Source: Chiridota heheva
Taxonomy: Eukaryota > Echinodermata > Holothuroidea > Apodida > Chiridotidae
Assembly (NCBI GenBank): GCA_020152595.1
Contig: JAIGNY010000747.1
Coordinates: 1 to 64,000 of the forward strand
Direction: 5' to 3'
DNA length: 64,000 bases
Shown here: one piece after another, positions 37,388 through 48,481 of the stretch
How the letters are laid out: each line of letters opens with the position of its first letter
Numbering within the stretch: position 1 is the first letter of the stretch
The notes under the pieces: generated by a model
The model's database searches: none
The model's input: only the letters and a program-made list of their open reading frames with translations
Told to the model about the DNA's origin: nothing
Position numbers and translations under genes: made by a program

Positions 37388-37930
37388 CTTAAACAAGATA
37401 GTAGACAAATACCAAATCAATAAGAAACTCTTATATCCATTCAATGTAACTCTTTTTTGCTTTTCTCAGTTCTGACTTCTGTGTATAATTTCCTACTCAC
37501 AATTATTTGTTGCATTTTACCAGTCTCTGGATCTTCTTGTCACATTTTTTATGGATACAATTATTCATTCTGTGCCAAATATCTTTGCGAGAGAGGTAGT
37601 TTTTAATGTATTTTAATCAGCTTTGAACGGAAATCCAATGAAATCATTCCATGGCTGGTAGAGCTGTGTTAGTGACAGTCAAATTCAAACAGCTAACATT
37701 TTGGAAGAGGTTTGTTGTTCATAAAAATGCAGCATAGCTTCCCATGACAACATGAAGTATGATTGATTGGTTAAACACAACACTGTATTAACACATAAGA
37801 GGACAATTGTATGAAATGAACAAACCTATAAAAAGTGCAGCAAGCAGTTATACATAGAGACAAATATATGAATTATACGAGTCAGTTATTGAAAGAACTA
37901 ATATTGGCAAAAATCTTTTTTGTTTCTCAC
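37388..37930. other. Intron 12-13, no feature seen
   Basis: 543 bp of AT-rich intron. Confidence 0.6.
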
Positions 37931-38091
37931 CCTTTTCCACATCCATCAGGTCCCACCAGAATGAACGGCTGTCTGTTTTCAGGTAGCAGCCACGGAGCAA
38001 AGTAGTCAAAACACCTCTGGATGCTCGGGGTGCGAATCACTGGCAGCTGCTCAGGATTGCTAAAATGATGTGGGGTCAGTTCTTCAGGATC
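37931..38091 (-). CDS. DYNC2H1: Dynein-2 heavy chain exon 12 (AAA3 Walker A)
   Basis: 161 bp, acceptor TTCCCAG, donor AAGG|GTGAGA, 53 codons plus two bases, open. FDYFAPWLLPENRQPFILVG precedes the AAA3 P-loop GPDGCGKG, the form seen in dynein-2 at this site. No indels. Confidence 0.96.
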
Positions 38092-38279
38092 CTGGGAAAA
38101 TGAAAAATACTCATTTTGTTTGTATCTGCATGTACACAAGCAAATTATTGCTGTTTGTAAACTATCTAAATAACCTTCAAAAAGTGTTGGTTTAAATCTT
38201 TTAAAGGATGCATCAGAAAAAATGTACTAGTTTATAATACTCTTTTCATTCTCAGCAAAATTCATCTTAGAATCAGATA

Positions 38280-38630
38280 CATAGTTTTGTCATTTTTATC
38301 AATTTTTTTAATTTTTTCACCCCAGGTTTCACCTTTTAATGCATTTTAATTGTTTGATAACTTTTTTATTTCTCTTATTGTTTTGTGTTTAAGATTGGTA
38401 ATTTTTACAGTTTTCTTAATTAACTGTTTTATCTTACTGCTTTAGCTTTTACCTATTATGGGGTTTTAGGTGTTGAATCATTTTTATTTTGTTTCTTTTA
38501 TGTATTGATAAGTAATTAACTTTTAATTTTTTCATGCTCAGGCTTGTAAAGCACTTAGAGCTTTTTTAGAATAAGTGCTATATAAACATAACTTAATAAC
38601 AATTTAATAATAATAATAATATTATTTTGA
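38280..38630 (+). mobile_element. L2/CR1-like retroelement 3' tail (putative)
   Basis: CAGGCTTGTAAAGCACTTAG and AATAAGTGCTATATAAAC followed by an (AAT)n run at 38605-38630 resemble the 3' ends of L2/CR1-type LINEs and their SINEs, which are common in animal genomes. T-rich sequence to the left may belong to it. Assignment rests on motif memory only. Confidence 0.55.
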
Positions 38631-39157
38631 ACTGTTGAAGCAGGTTGCTGCAATATGATGCCTTCTTTTTAAATTATTTTGTACGTAGTTCATTGCTGCA
38701 AATAGTTACTTTTACTTTCTAATAACATGCTAAAAATAGTGAATTCTCAAGGAGTATATTTTCAAATATCCTGTCTATCACCAACACAAAATACAAAGCA
38801 ACATATACATACCTACAAAACAAATCATGTTTTTCCCCGTCTGGATGCTCAAATGAGATATGTACCCCCGGCCCCTGCAGTTCAAAATTGCTTGGACAGA
38901 TTTGGTTTCGAAGCAGCATGTTTTATTCAACATCAGCTGAACAGTCCTTTAGAAATCCCTTAAAGGTCATTTGTATGACCTCACAAAAATGGTAGAGCAA
39001 GCACTGGTGCCTGAAACACACACTGGTGAAGTGCCTACATCACTTATGCCCTCATAGAATGGGCTTCTAACCTCGATTAAAGTTGGTGACAGCTGTTGTA
39101 GAAACATAAATGTTTTGGTTTTAAACCTTTATCACCATGCTACTTCCAAATACTTAC

Positions 39158-39258
39158 CTCTAATTCATACGCCATCAATGAGCCTGAACGCATACGTCAT
39201 AGTATGTGTCCAATGGTCTACGTGAGTCAGGAGGATTTTCACGAGCCCAGTGAAGTAC
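39158..39258 (-). CDS. DYNC2H1: Dynein-2 heavy chain exon 11 (AAA2-AAA3), one-base deletion
   Basis: 101 bp, acceptor CATAAG, donor GAG|GTAAGT. It reads VLHWARENPPDSRRPLDTYY and then, after a frame change near 39196, SLMAYELE. One missing base explains it: 102 bp is 34 codons and fits the phase on both sides. Confidence 0.9.
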
Positions 39259-39730
39259 CTTATGAGAAATGAAGGGTGATAATCAGACTTTTTAATAGAC
39301 AAAGATTAAGATTAAGATTAAGATCAAGATTTGACAAGAAACAAATGACGATGTCACATGATTATGTACCTGCTGCCTGAGAGGTGCACATTTATGATGT
39401 GAATATCCAGGACCTGATCTTGAGGAGCTGCTTAGCTGGTTCATACCTCTAACAGCACTTGTGTCTTAAAAGTATAGTGTATATTTCTATCATTGTCAAT
39501 ACTATTAAAAGGGAATAAACATGATTAAGGTACAGGATGATGATAATCATGGATATCAATTGTTAGAAGTAATGTCAAATCTGAATACACACAACACTAT
39601 TATAAAATAGGAAACTTGTTCCAACATGCAAGTAGAAAGTTCATTTCCAAAACTATTACAAAGGTAATTGTTATTCATGGAGAAATAGAATTCAGAATCT
39701 TTTGAATTGATACGTTAAGCAATGCTCTAC

Positions 39731-40013
39731 CTCTTTGCAAAATTAGCTCTGGTTTCCTCAGCTAGATTTCCTCCCAATCCACGGATAAGCTTGACTGCAA
39801 AATGGGTCTTGTTTTCAGCTCCACCTATATGGGAGAGGCCATTCATGACCACACCCACCAAACTCGTATCCACAACAAAGTCATTCTGCTTCATCACCCA
39901 CTCAAGTCCCTTGTAGAAGAAGTCTTGATCCATGAATGAAGATGGGATGAAACTCTTCTGGTTGCTTTGAGAGCCAGGCTTGCACCAACGACTTCACCTC
40001 AGTATCTTCATCA
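39731..40013 (-). CDS. DYNC2H1: Dynein-2 heavy chain exon 10 (end of AAA2), two indels
   Basis: 283 bp, acceptor ACATAG, donor GAG|GTAGAG. The 5' part reads DEDTEVKSLVQAWLSKQPEE; the 3' part, in another frame, GLEWVMKQNDFVVDTSLVGV and LIRGLGGNLAEE. The change lies at about 39936-39950 (one extra or two missing bases). A second site, an A run at about 39733-39737, is one base short for the lysine-glutamate pair that should bridge to the next exon. Confidence 0.9.
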
Positions 40014-40084
40014 CTATGTCAATGATAATGAAGATTACAAAAAAACTTTTATTTCTTTTTTGAAGCTTTTAGTGTCTTAAAATG

Positions 40085-40420
40085 GGCAGAAAGTTGGACA
40101 GTAACCAAATCAACCCAGACTTGACTTGCAGCAATTACACCCAGACTACTAAGGGCATCGCTGAATATCTCCTGCAGAGACCTCAGACCCAATACTAAGT
40201 TGTATGGTGAATTAAGCCTAAGAATCTGTGAGACTCAAATATATTGGTCACTGCTGGAGAAGAAAAGATGAAACAGTGCATCAGCTGCTACACTGGGAAC
40301 CCACCAAAGGAAAAAGATATCATGCACGTGCTACACATACTTGGACCAGCTGATCGATGACACAGGACTGGAGAAGCAAAACCTACCAGCATCCATGGAG
40401 AACCGGATGGAGTAGGGGAA
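40085..40420 (+). pseudogene. RTE-like LINE ORF2 C-terminus remnant
   Basis: Plus strand. ESVRLKYIGHCWRRKDETVH and LLHWEPTKGKRYHARATHT, then after a frameshift TYLDQLIDDTGLEKQN and SMENRMEW. This is the C-terminal signature common in RTE-type LINEs (GHCWR, a WEP..G.R stretch, a TY..L..DTGL stretch). Stops upstream and the frameshift mark it as a fossil. Antisense to the dynein gene. Confidence 0.75.
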
Positions 40421-41135
40421 ATTAATCTATGATGTCCGAGTTTGTTCGACATGATTTAGAAGATGAATTTGTTACATTTGTCACCATTTTGCTTCTAATT
40501 ATTAATGAGGAAAAGCTGATAATGTTGCTACTTCATGAATCTTACTCTATTTACTATAATAATATTTACTCTATTAAGAATCAGGTTCTGAATTATTCAT
40601 TGACTGATCATGCTTGTTGCGATGTTAACAGCACAGCTTTGAAATGAAGATGGGCAATACTAACACAATGGAAGATGTCTATCTGGCACTCTGTCATGAC
40701 ATCCACCTAGGATTCAACAATTGCTCAGAAAATCTCACTTTAAAGAATAGAAGCAGCTAAAGCAGAATTATCATTTCTGACTCACTTTTAATTTTTGTGA
40801 TACTTAATTATTCAACTGAATAATTAGTTTGTTGATGTTTAACGGCACTGCATCGACAGTCAGTCAAATGTGCCAAGAAGTGAAATATATTTAATTAAGT
40901 ACAAATATCTATGAATTCATACATCCTAAGCACATTACATTGATGAAAAAGAGGTTTTCAAAATCATGCTTTCAAATTTAAGTTCATGTTGTTAAGCTGG
41001 ACATACACATCTAAAGTTTATAGTGCCAGAATCTAATCAATCTCATGGTGCAAAAAAAAGAATAATACGAGATATATCAATACAAGATAAAATGATGGAA
41101 GTTTAGAGTAAATTAAAAACATAAATCATTTGGTC
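40421..41135. other. Intron 9-10, unassigned
   Basis: AT-rich intron. A sequence at 40826-40885 (GTTTAACGGCACTGCATCGA) may be a very diverged LINE 3' end. Nothing else seen. Confidence 0.4.
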
Positions 41136-41139
41136 CAAC

Positions 41140-41255
41140 AAACATTTAAAATAAAATTGTTTGAAATAAAATTAACTTTGCACTCCTTTTCACATTAAGC
41201 ATTTAAAATGACATTGTTTGAAATAAAATGAACTTTGCACTCCTTTTCATTGAGT
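41140..41255. repeat. ~69 bp tandem duplication
   Basis: TGTTTGAAATAAAATTAACT and TTTGCACTCCTTTTCA occur twice, separated by AAGCATTTAAAATGACAT. Confidence 0.85.
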
Positions 41256-41401
41256 CAACAATGGGGAAAACTGCGATTTTGGTGACTCATCAAATGCATT
41301 TTGGCTTCCTCGCTATCACAGGAGCCAACGGGAGCTTAGCCTTCTCAGGTTATTTAGTTCCATGACAAGGATTAAGATAAACAGTAAAGGTGAAAGGTTA
41401 C

Positions 41402-41609
41402 CTCATAAAGATCATTCCCATTCGTGAGATTGTAGCTGGAGAGGCACAGCTCAGGTCATGAGTCTCAAACAGAAAGTTGACGTTGGGTCCAAACTGAATT
41501 CTTTCTCCGGAGGGCATGGTTAGCAGTCTGTTGTCATCCAGCACAGAGTTGAGGGATTCAATCCACTCTGGGTCAATGTCACCATCACAGACAATCCAAG
41601 ACTGGATTT
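41402..41609 (-). CDS. DYNC2H1: Dynein-2 heavy chain exon 9 (AAA2 Walker B to sensor II)
   Basis: 208 bp, acceptor CAAAG, donor [30 protein letters not shown] is the AAA2 Walker B segment; [20 protein letters not shown] has the sensor-I strand and the arginine-bearing loop continues RMGMIFM. Phase 1 in, phase 2 out, no indels. Confidence 0.97.
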
Positions 41610-41654
41610 CTTTGATAAGGAAGATAATGATTGAATGGTTAATTGATTGATGAG

Positions 41655-41712
41655 GCTTGTTGGTACATTGATAAACATGTCATTTGTTGGTACATTGATA
41701 AACATGTCATTT
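41655..41712. repeat. 30 bp direct duplication
   Basis: TTGGTACATTGATAAACATG plus TCATTTG occurs twice in a row in intron 8-9. Confidence 0.9.
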
Positions 41713-41759
41713 GTGCCAGAGGTTAAATAGTACCAAAATAGTTAGAAGCTAGAACTCAC

Positions 41760-41847
41760 CTTGAGGCTCTCTAACCACCTGTCTCGCACTGGATGTAAGA
41801 ACACCATCTGACCACTCTCTTGTGTCCATGTCAATATGTCCCAGCAG
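41760..41847 (-). CDS. DYNC2H1: Dynein-2 heavy chain exon 8 (AAA2)
   Basis: 88 bp, acceptor TTTTCAG, donor CAAG|GTGAGT. LLGHIDMDTREWSDGVLTSS and ARQVVREPQ lie between AAA2 Walker A and Walker B. No indels. Confidence 0.96.
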
Positions 41848-42369
41848 CTGAAAAATATTAAGAAACCATGTTAGGAATACCACACAACAAGCAATCCATG
41901 ACAAACATCAAACATTCCCATTACACATCCTCACCCCAATTAGTAACACCATTTCTGAGGTGTTATGTCATTATTGAAGCAATAATGCAAGAAGCCCTCC
42001 ATCTTAACTTGAAATGATGGTACATGTATTTATCTAATTCAGTATCATGAAGATGAAGTGTGAAACAGGAAATCATATTTTAAAGCTCTTTCATTTTGCA
42101 AAATCAAGCTATTTTATCTGTCTGGCTCTATGTCCTCTACAGTAATATAATATGTAATATAATATTATATAGCAGAATTAGTTTGTATGTAATACATTAT
42201 CTCATGGTATAGTACAGTAACAAAGAATAGAATGCTAACATCATGCAGGAAATATATGACAATTGTGCTGAATAAATAAAGTAAAATATAAAATATAATA
42301 TTCAATATATTCCAACATGGGATGTCTGACATATTAAATAATCAGAAAGCTTATTTAAAAAACACTTAC
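41848..42369. other. Intron 7-8, no feature seen
   Basis: 522 bp of AT-rich intron. Confidence 0.6.
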
Positions 42370-42546
42370 TTGTGTTCTGGGCATCGCCTTAGGATTCATG
42401 GTGTACTGTTTTACTACTTGCCCCATCTTGCTCAAGCCCGCCCTTAAGATCTGCCATGTGGTGGATTTACCAGAACCACTTGGTCCCACAATCACAACTC
42501 CCATTCTCTGACGAAGCTGTTCATAAAGCTCAAGTGCCTTCTTTAT
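42370..42546 (-). CDS. DYNC2H1: Dynein-2 heavy chain exon 7 (AAA2 Walker A)
   Basis: 177 bp, 59 codons, phase 0 on both sides; acceptor TTTACAG, donor CAA|GTAAGT. ALELYEQLRQRMGVVIVGPS runs into the P-loop GPSGSGKST; VVKQYTMNPKAMPRTQ follows. No indels. Confidence 0.97.
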
Positions 42547-42689
42547 CTGTAAAAAAAATACCAAACAATAAAAATGTTAAGAAATTTCATCACAGAAATT
42601 ACACAATCTATTAGTGAATACATTTCATAACGATTACAAATTCGGTCTATCATTTCTTCAAAACAAATGACACATTGGGGTGGACTAAA

Positions 42690-42812
42690 ACAATCCCCAA
42701 AAGGGAAAGAGTCAGGGTCAGGTCTCAGCTCTCTTCCGCTTGCCCCATGGGAGACGAGGGATAAGCACCGGCCTCATGAGCCTAATGGCTTGGATAGATT
42801 TAACTTTCAACT
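42690..42812. repeat. Dispersed repeat X, copy 2
   Basis: GAGGGATAAGCACCGGCCTC and GGCTTGGATAGATTTAACTT match the right part of the repeat at 23455-23660. It is fragmentary and without clear ends. Confidence 0.5.
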
Positions 42813-42899
42813 TCCTGTTTCACGTTTTGATATATTGGGGGTGTCAGACCTGCCCAGCCTGTGCCTTTCAGCAAAACCAATATCATCAAATATACTAAC

Positions 42900-43106
42900 C
42901 TGTGCCTCCATGACAACCTTGTCTAGCTCTTTGCAAACCTCCCTCAATGCTTTCTCCAGGTGCTCATATTCAATGTCTTTTAGTTCCACACCAGGAAACA
43001 CATCGCTCACGAGTGAATCAAACCTCACTCCATCAGCAAATGTAAGTTTTGAAAGTGTGTTCACCATGCAGGGCTTGGACTACCAGTTTGCTTTCATTAA
43101 TTTTAC
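42900..43106 (-). CDS. DYNC2H1: Dynein-2 heavy chain exon 6 (AAA1-AAA2), one-base insertion
   Basis: 207 bp, acceptor GCTTTCAG, donor CAG|GTTAGT. It reads KINESKLVVQAL, then in a shifted frame VNTLSKLTFADGVRFDSLVS and VFPGVELKDIEYEHLEKALR. One extra base at about 43064-43070 explains the shift; 206 bp fits both neighbouring phases. Confidence 0.92.
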
Positions 43107-43878
43107 CTGAAAGCAACGAATAGGATATGTGCATATAAGAAGCTGATTCGAAGGTTTATATGATATGTATGATAGAAGATATTCAGCCTATAAAGACACC
43201 TTATTCAATATCACTTCACAGCAGAGCTATATGATCTTCTGAGTCTTGCTAAAAAACTAAAATGCTTTATTCAGGTTACAAAAAGGGTGATCACTGACTG
43301 GTATACTGTCAAAATGTTTCTTCAAACTTTGATTTGCAATAACCCAGAAAAAACGGGTGATTTTGTCATAATCTAAGACTATTCAGAATTCAGATTTATT
43401 TTGGTTCAAAAATCAGCTTAATATCATATTCTGTTCAGGAGATATAGATTTTTTTAAGAAAATGACGATGTCACAGAGATAATTCCATTGCAAATGTTTA
43501 TGTATTTCTTTGAACGTTAATTGATTGTTTCTGTATGATTAGAAACAATTTTCCAAAAGTTATTGAAGTAGGATATATTTGGCAATGTATATAAATACCT
43601 AACTTTCATCCATTTAGTTTTCTACCAAGTTTTACAAACAAAAAAGGATAGATTTTAATGAAATACATCAACTTTGTGGGAGAATGTGGTGCTGTGATGT
43701 CATACTGAGCCTTTTCTATTCGTTTATTGGCATTTTTTGTAAACCTTAAAAATTGAATATCTCCTTGTAGGAATAACATATCAACATGAATTTTGTACTA
43801 AATTGTTTCTAAATTGTTTCTCTTTCTTATGAAAGGTTACGAAAAAACATGGGAATATTCTTGCACATGCAAACTTAC
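43107..43878. other. Intron 5-6, no feature seen
   Basis: 772 bp of AT-rich intron. Confidence 0.6.
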
Positions 43879-44000
43879 CACTTTCTGAGTTGGCGGACTG
43901 TTGCTTTCTTGCATTCTGTAAAAGATTCCCAGAGCCTCTGAGAACAGTCTTTAATGCCCTCAGACCCCAGTCATAGTGCTGTTGAGGGGTCAACAATTCC
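43879..44000 (-). CDS. DYNC2H1: Dynein-2 heavy chain exon 5 (AAA1 small domain)
   Basis: 122 bp, acceptor TATTCAG, donor AGTG|GTAAGT. ELLTPQQHYDWGLRALKTVL and RGSGNLL form the conserved C-terminal helices of AAA1, followed by a variable linker (QNARKQQSANSES). No indels. Confidence 0.96.
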
Positions 44001-45040
44001 CTGAATAAATCAAAAGAACAAGAATAATTTACTCTCCGCACTTACTTAAGTAACCTCTCCAATTAAGGAAATAAGCCACACATAGCAACGTGGTATCAAT
44101 GTGGGGCAAACAAACCGCAAATCTGCAATCAAGCTTCATTATGCATAATCAATTAAATAACATTTAGATGTTCATGTGGCCTGCCACTAGCTTTGATCCA
44201 TTTATAGCACTTCGCCATAACTTTAAAGATTTTATCAAAAGGAATTTGTTTTGTGCAGTATATTGCATTGGCTGCATGAGTGCACACCACTAGCTAGCTG
44301 TACTGTAACAGTACTGTGTAATATTTTTGCCCCACTTAGTTATGCACATTTTGTTGCTAGGCAAATTTGTGCAGTGATTGGTTGAAAAAGCTGTCAATCA
44401 ACTAATTCAGTGAGGTTAATTCTCTTCACTCCTAGAACTATTACATTAAGTATCCCCAATTTCAGCTTGAACCAATGAAATGCTGTAACCTGAAAAGACA
44501 CTTTAAAGTGTAGCTTTTATGCCAGCTCTTTCTTCTTACATTTCTTATAGCTTTCATATGCAAGAAGTTCACACAAAGCCTGCATAAATTTATTCATGCT
44601 TCATTTTTCTTATTTCTACCTTTGACAACTAATTTCATTTAACAGCATGTGAATATATTGTTCAAGAACCGCAATATTTGATCAAAGTGGCATCAAGATA
44701 ACAAAATTAAAGGAAAGGACTGAGGGCAACATATTCAACTGGATAGCTAAAAGTTATTGTACAGTGCATGCGCCTATTAAAGGCTCACCCAACCCCCCCT
44801 CCCAGCACACACACACACACTCCTGCAAATATGGAACAGGACCTTTTATTTCATATACGCCTGGAAATCACAAATGGATCATATTAAAGGAATATTCTCA
44901 CAGTCATGACATCACTGACACTTTAACTACAAAGTCACTATTCAACACACTGGTGAATCTTTAAAATGTAATTCACTCCTAAACGGAATAAGATAGCAAC
45001 ACTTTTTCCACCAATTTTTCTTTAAAAGTCCTCTTATCAC
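44001..45040. other. Intron 4-5, left part
   Basis: About 1 kb of AT-rich intron with a short (CA)n run at 44806-44820. No gene or array seen. Confidence 0.6.
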
Positions 45041-45563
45041 ATATAAAATTCAGGAATATTCCTATAAAATTCAGAATATTCCTTTAAATTCAGGTAATAT
45101 TCCTTTAAATTGGGTAATATTCCTTTAAATTCAGGGAATATTCCTTTAAATTCAGGAATATTCCTTTAAATTTAGGGAATATTCTTTTAAATTCAGGGTA
45201 TATTCCTTTAAATTCAGGGAATATTCCTTTAAATTCACGGAACATTCCTTTAAATTCAGGAATATTCCTTTAAATTTAGGAATATTCCTTTAAATTTAGA
45301 AATATTCCTTTAAATTCAGGGAATATTCCTTTAAATTCATAAAATATTCCTTTAAATTCATAAAATTTTCCTTTAAATTTAGGAATATTCCTTTAAAAAT
45401 TCAGGGAATATTCCTTTAAATTCAGAAAATATTCCTTTAAATTCAGGAATATTCCTTTAAAAATTCAGGAATATTCCTTTAAATTCAAGGAATATTCCTT
45501 TAAATTCAGGGAATATTCCTTTAAATTCAGGGAATATTCCTTTAAATTCAGGGAATATTCCTT
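45041..45563. repeat. Satellite D, 20-21 bp unit, about 26 copies
   Basis: Unit GGGAATATTCCTTTAAATTC plus A, spaced 21 bp at 45512, 45533 and 45554 and 20 bp in the left part. Each unit contains the 10 bp palindrome GGAATATTCC. The array ends about 40 nt from the 5' splice site of exon 4. Confidence 0.96.
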
Positions 45564-45602
45564 CAAAATCAATGTTGAACTGGGATTTTTCCCCTAACTC
45601 AC

Positions 45603-45826
45603 TTGGAGAGATTGAATATAGCAACCAGCTTCCTCCCAAGACTTTTGCCTTCCTTAAATCCCTCAGAAAACAAGATGACCTCCGCAATCTGCTCATTGTC
45701 AGGCCTTGACATCGCAACAGGACGGAACAGTTGCTTTAAGTTGTCGGGCAGCTTTTGACGACCCCCGTAACCTTTTCCAGCAGGATTCAAGGTGATGAAA
45801 ATGCCTGAATTGGGGTCAATATCAAT
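45603..45826 (-). CDS. DYNC2H1: Dynein-2 heavy chain exon 4 (AAA1 sensor I and II)
   Basis: 224 bp, acceptor TTTTCAG, donor CCAA|GTGAGT, 74 codons plus two bases. [20 protein letters not shown] carries AAA1 sensor [21 protein letters not shown] the arginine-containing segment; [10 protein letters not shown] follows. No indels. Confidence 0.97.
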
Positions 45827-46237
45827 CTGAAAAGAGAGAAAATAAACGACAGGATTGATACCTAATTAAAGGCAGAATAGAGTCAATAGAGTCAAAGTAT
45901 CAGACTCGAAAGCTTGATGTTCGTGACTGGTGCAATAGATAGCCTAGTACAGCAAACACTTTTCTCTGCATCACAAAGATATTCAAGCTGAAGGCTTTTC
46001 AGTTAAATCATCCAAGGGGAGATCCACAACTAATGCATTTCATTATACTTTGTTTTGAAAAGCTGCTTTTTGTAGAAAAGTAATTTCTCATAGGGTTAAC
46101 TCAGAACAAAAATACAGAGCTTACAATATTTATTATAAATGCAAAAGGCTCTGTTGTACTCTGCATAAAAACAGATACTGCAATTTGATATTTGAGTACC
46201 TGATCACAAATAATCAACACAGTTTAATTCTAACAGC

Positions 46238-46366
46238 GTAATGCTGAATGCTAAATGTTCCATGCTTAAATACGGAATGCTTCATGCTTAAATGCTTAAT
46301 GCGCAATTCTAAATTCTTAAATGCTAAATGCCCAATTCTAAATACTTAATGCTAAATCCTTTGATT
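46238..46366. repeat. Degenerate minisatellite (AAATGCTTAATGC-like)
   Basis: Irregular runs of AATGCTTAATGC, AATGCTAAATG and TGCTTAAATGC over about 130 bp in intron 3-4. Confidence 0.7.
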
Positions 46367-46505
46367 TTAAGCACAACTGATGCAACTCCCAAAAATAGAA
46401 GTGTCTCATCTTATTTAATCAAGGGTCAAAGAAGCAGCCAGCTCAAGGAGAGAATTGGAAAATTGCAAAAATTTGGAAAAAAGGAAAGACTAAAGGTGCA
46501 CTCAC

Positions 46506-46688
46506 TGTCCTCTCAAGTAGGTCACATGTAGGTTTTCTGCTCTTCAGTGTAGCCTGAATGGTCTGAATCTGCATGGAGACAGCTGAGAGCACCGCTTCCT
46601 CAAGACGATTGAACTCATCAAAACACCCCCAGGCACCGCACTTTACCAGACCAATGAAGATCCGACCCATGGACTTCACATCAATTCC
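46506..46688 (-). CDS. DYNC2H1: Dynein-2 heavy chain exon 3 (AAA1 Walker B)
   Basis: 183 bp, 61 codons, phase 0 on both sides; acceptor TTTTCAG, donor [29 protein letters not shown] and [20 protein letters not shown] contain the AAA1 Walker B (CFDEFNR), the main ATP-hydrolysis site. No indels. Confidence 0.98.
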
Positions 46689-46725
46689 CTGAAAAAATAA
46701 AGACAAGAATTTTAAAAGCTACTGA

Positions 46726-46816
46726 TGTTTGTTTGTTTGTTTGATGAGAGTTTAACGGCACCACAACAGCAAGGGTCAAATTGTGCCTGAGAGTTTAGAT
46801 CTTTCCAGAGGTAGGA
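46726..46816 (-). mobile_element. LINE 3' end fragment (copy 3)
   Basis: About 90 bp: TTTGTTTGTTTGTTTGATGA on the plus strand, then AACGGCACCACAACAGC and CAAATTGTGCCTGAGAG. It is a 5'-truncated insertion consisting only of the element's last bases. Confidence 0.9.
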
Positions 46817-47785
46817 TACTGATATTGTGAATAAAGATTTGAGGTTCAGGAAGAGTTTTTACATACATATTTGCACTGGACAAAGGAATTTGCCCGAATG
46901 GAAGGCCCGACTTATTTTGAGGGCAAAATCCTTTGAATAGTGCATTAAGTCAGATTTAAACAATTTTATAAAAATGAATAAAAATATCATAATTTTAAAA
47001 GTACAATTTTCATGATAAAATGTTTAAAATGCTTAAAAGAAAAACAACTGAAAAATTGACATATATTTTTTGCTTCATTAACAAATTTAACTGTTGTAAA
47101 AATGGGATAAACCATTTAGTCAAGGTAGTGCATTAACAGGATTTAATGCACTGATCATGACAATGCACAAACTCAAAGAAAATTTTATTAAAAGAATTTA
47201 AACAGTCAATGAGTGCCACACCTTAACTAGCAAGCAGAAAAAAACCTTGAAGTTGCAACCATGTTTTGGTGAGTTACATTTGGAAGGATTTTTCACCAAT
47301 TTTCTTCAAGATTATAGCTACAATGAAGATCCATGTGAAGATCCTCAACCTGAATAATTAGTTCTCAAAATGAAAAAATTGTATGAATGATTCTAACAGC
47401 TGAAATACAATTTTTGTGCAAATTTAAATCAAAACAAGAAAGAGGGGAACACTGAAGAAGGTAAGTAAGAGTAACTTTAATTTAACGCCTTTTGTAACTT
47501 TTAATGTTTTAGTTCAAATTATGTGTTGAAGTTTCAGAAGTATAATGGTGGGCCCAAAATCCCATTCATTATTCGTATTTTTTATGTAACCCATTCATCT
47601 TTATAATAAGCTAGTACTAACATACCACTTTTTAACAAAATGTGCTAAGAGTTATGAAGTATCTCCATTTATGGATTTTACATAAAGTTCATTAATATTC
47701 AAAATATCATCATTAATGTTCAAAGCATTATCACCAAAAATAATGTGTACAACATATGATGATACTACAATCTACCTAAAATTTC
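46817..47785. other. Intron 2-3, unassigned
   Basis: About 970 bp of AT-rich intron in which I see no repeat array or gene. Confidence 0.5.
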
Positions 47786-48285
47786 ATGTTTACAAATCAG
47801 AAAACTAAAAGTCAGAAAGCTGAGATCAAGAGAAGAGGTGCATGGGTGAAAAAACAAAGTAGAGAGAGGGGAGTGAAAGGGGAGGACTAAATATGATTGT
47901 AGAGGGAAGCATGATGAAGCAAGGAGATCAATTTTATTCGGAGGGTTTTCCTGAAAAAACTCGGCAATTGACTTGTGGGGAGCGAGGGAAGCTCTGGGAA
48001 GGTTGTACAGGGGACAAGCAAGGAGAACATGGTGGACTGTGAGAGAACAATGGCAAATGTTGCAGAGGGGTCTGGGGGAGCCAACAAGGAGGTGGGAGTG
48101 AGTGAGGTGAGTGTGACCTATTCTAAAATGGGTAATGTGAACGTTGTCGACATGAGAGAAATTGTTGGTGGGTTTGATCGGAATGGTGGGCTGGATGACG
48201 TGGAGTTTGTTATCAATTTGGGAGTTCCATGAGGTTTGCCAGCGGTCACAAACAAGGGAAGCGATAAGCGGTTTGATATCAGAAA
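47786..48285 (-). mobile_element. LINE 3' region fragment (copy 4)
   Basis: Matches the 3' third of LINE copy 1 (18620-19090): AAAGTCAGAAAGCTGAGATC on the plus strand, and on the minus strand THFRIGHTHLTHSHLLVGSP and LTVHHVLLACPLYNLPRASL, the C-terminal part after RNase H. It lacks the terminal ~100 bp and joins satellite F at its right. Confidence 0.9.
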
Positions 48286-48481
48286 GCCTTAAAGGTGAGG
48301 AACAACAGTAAACTTTAAAGGTGAGGAACAACAGTAAGCCTTAAAAGTGAGGAACAATAGTGAAGCCGAAGGAACAACAGTAAGCCTTAAAGGTAAGGAA
48401 CAACAGTAAGCCCTCAAGGTAAGGAACAACAGTAAGCCATAAAGGTACGGAACAGTAAGCCTTAAAGGTGCGAAGCAACAG

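Noticed and set aside
37931-38091. AAA3 P-loop lacking the usual threonine (GPDGCGKG), and the GRSGVGRR form in AAA4
   Set aside because: From memory of the family these are normal for dynein-2 at AAA3 and AAA4, so I do not treat them as mutations.
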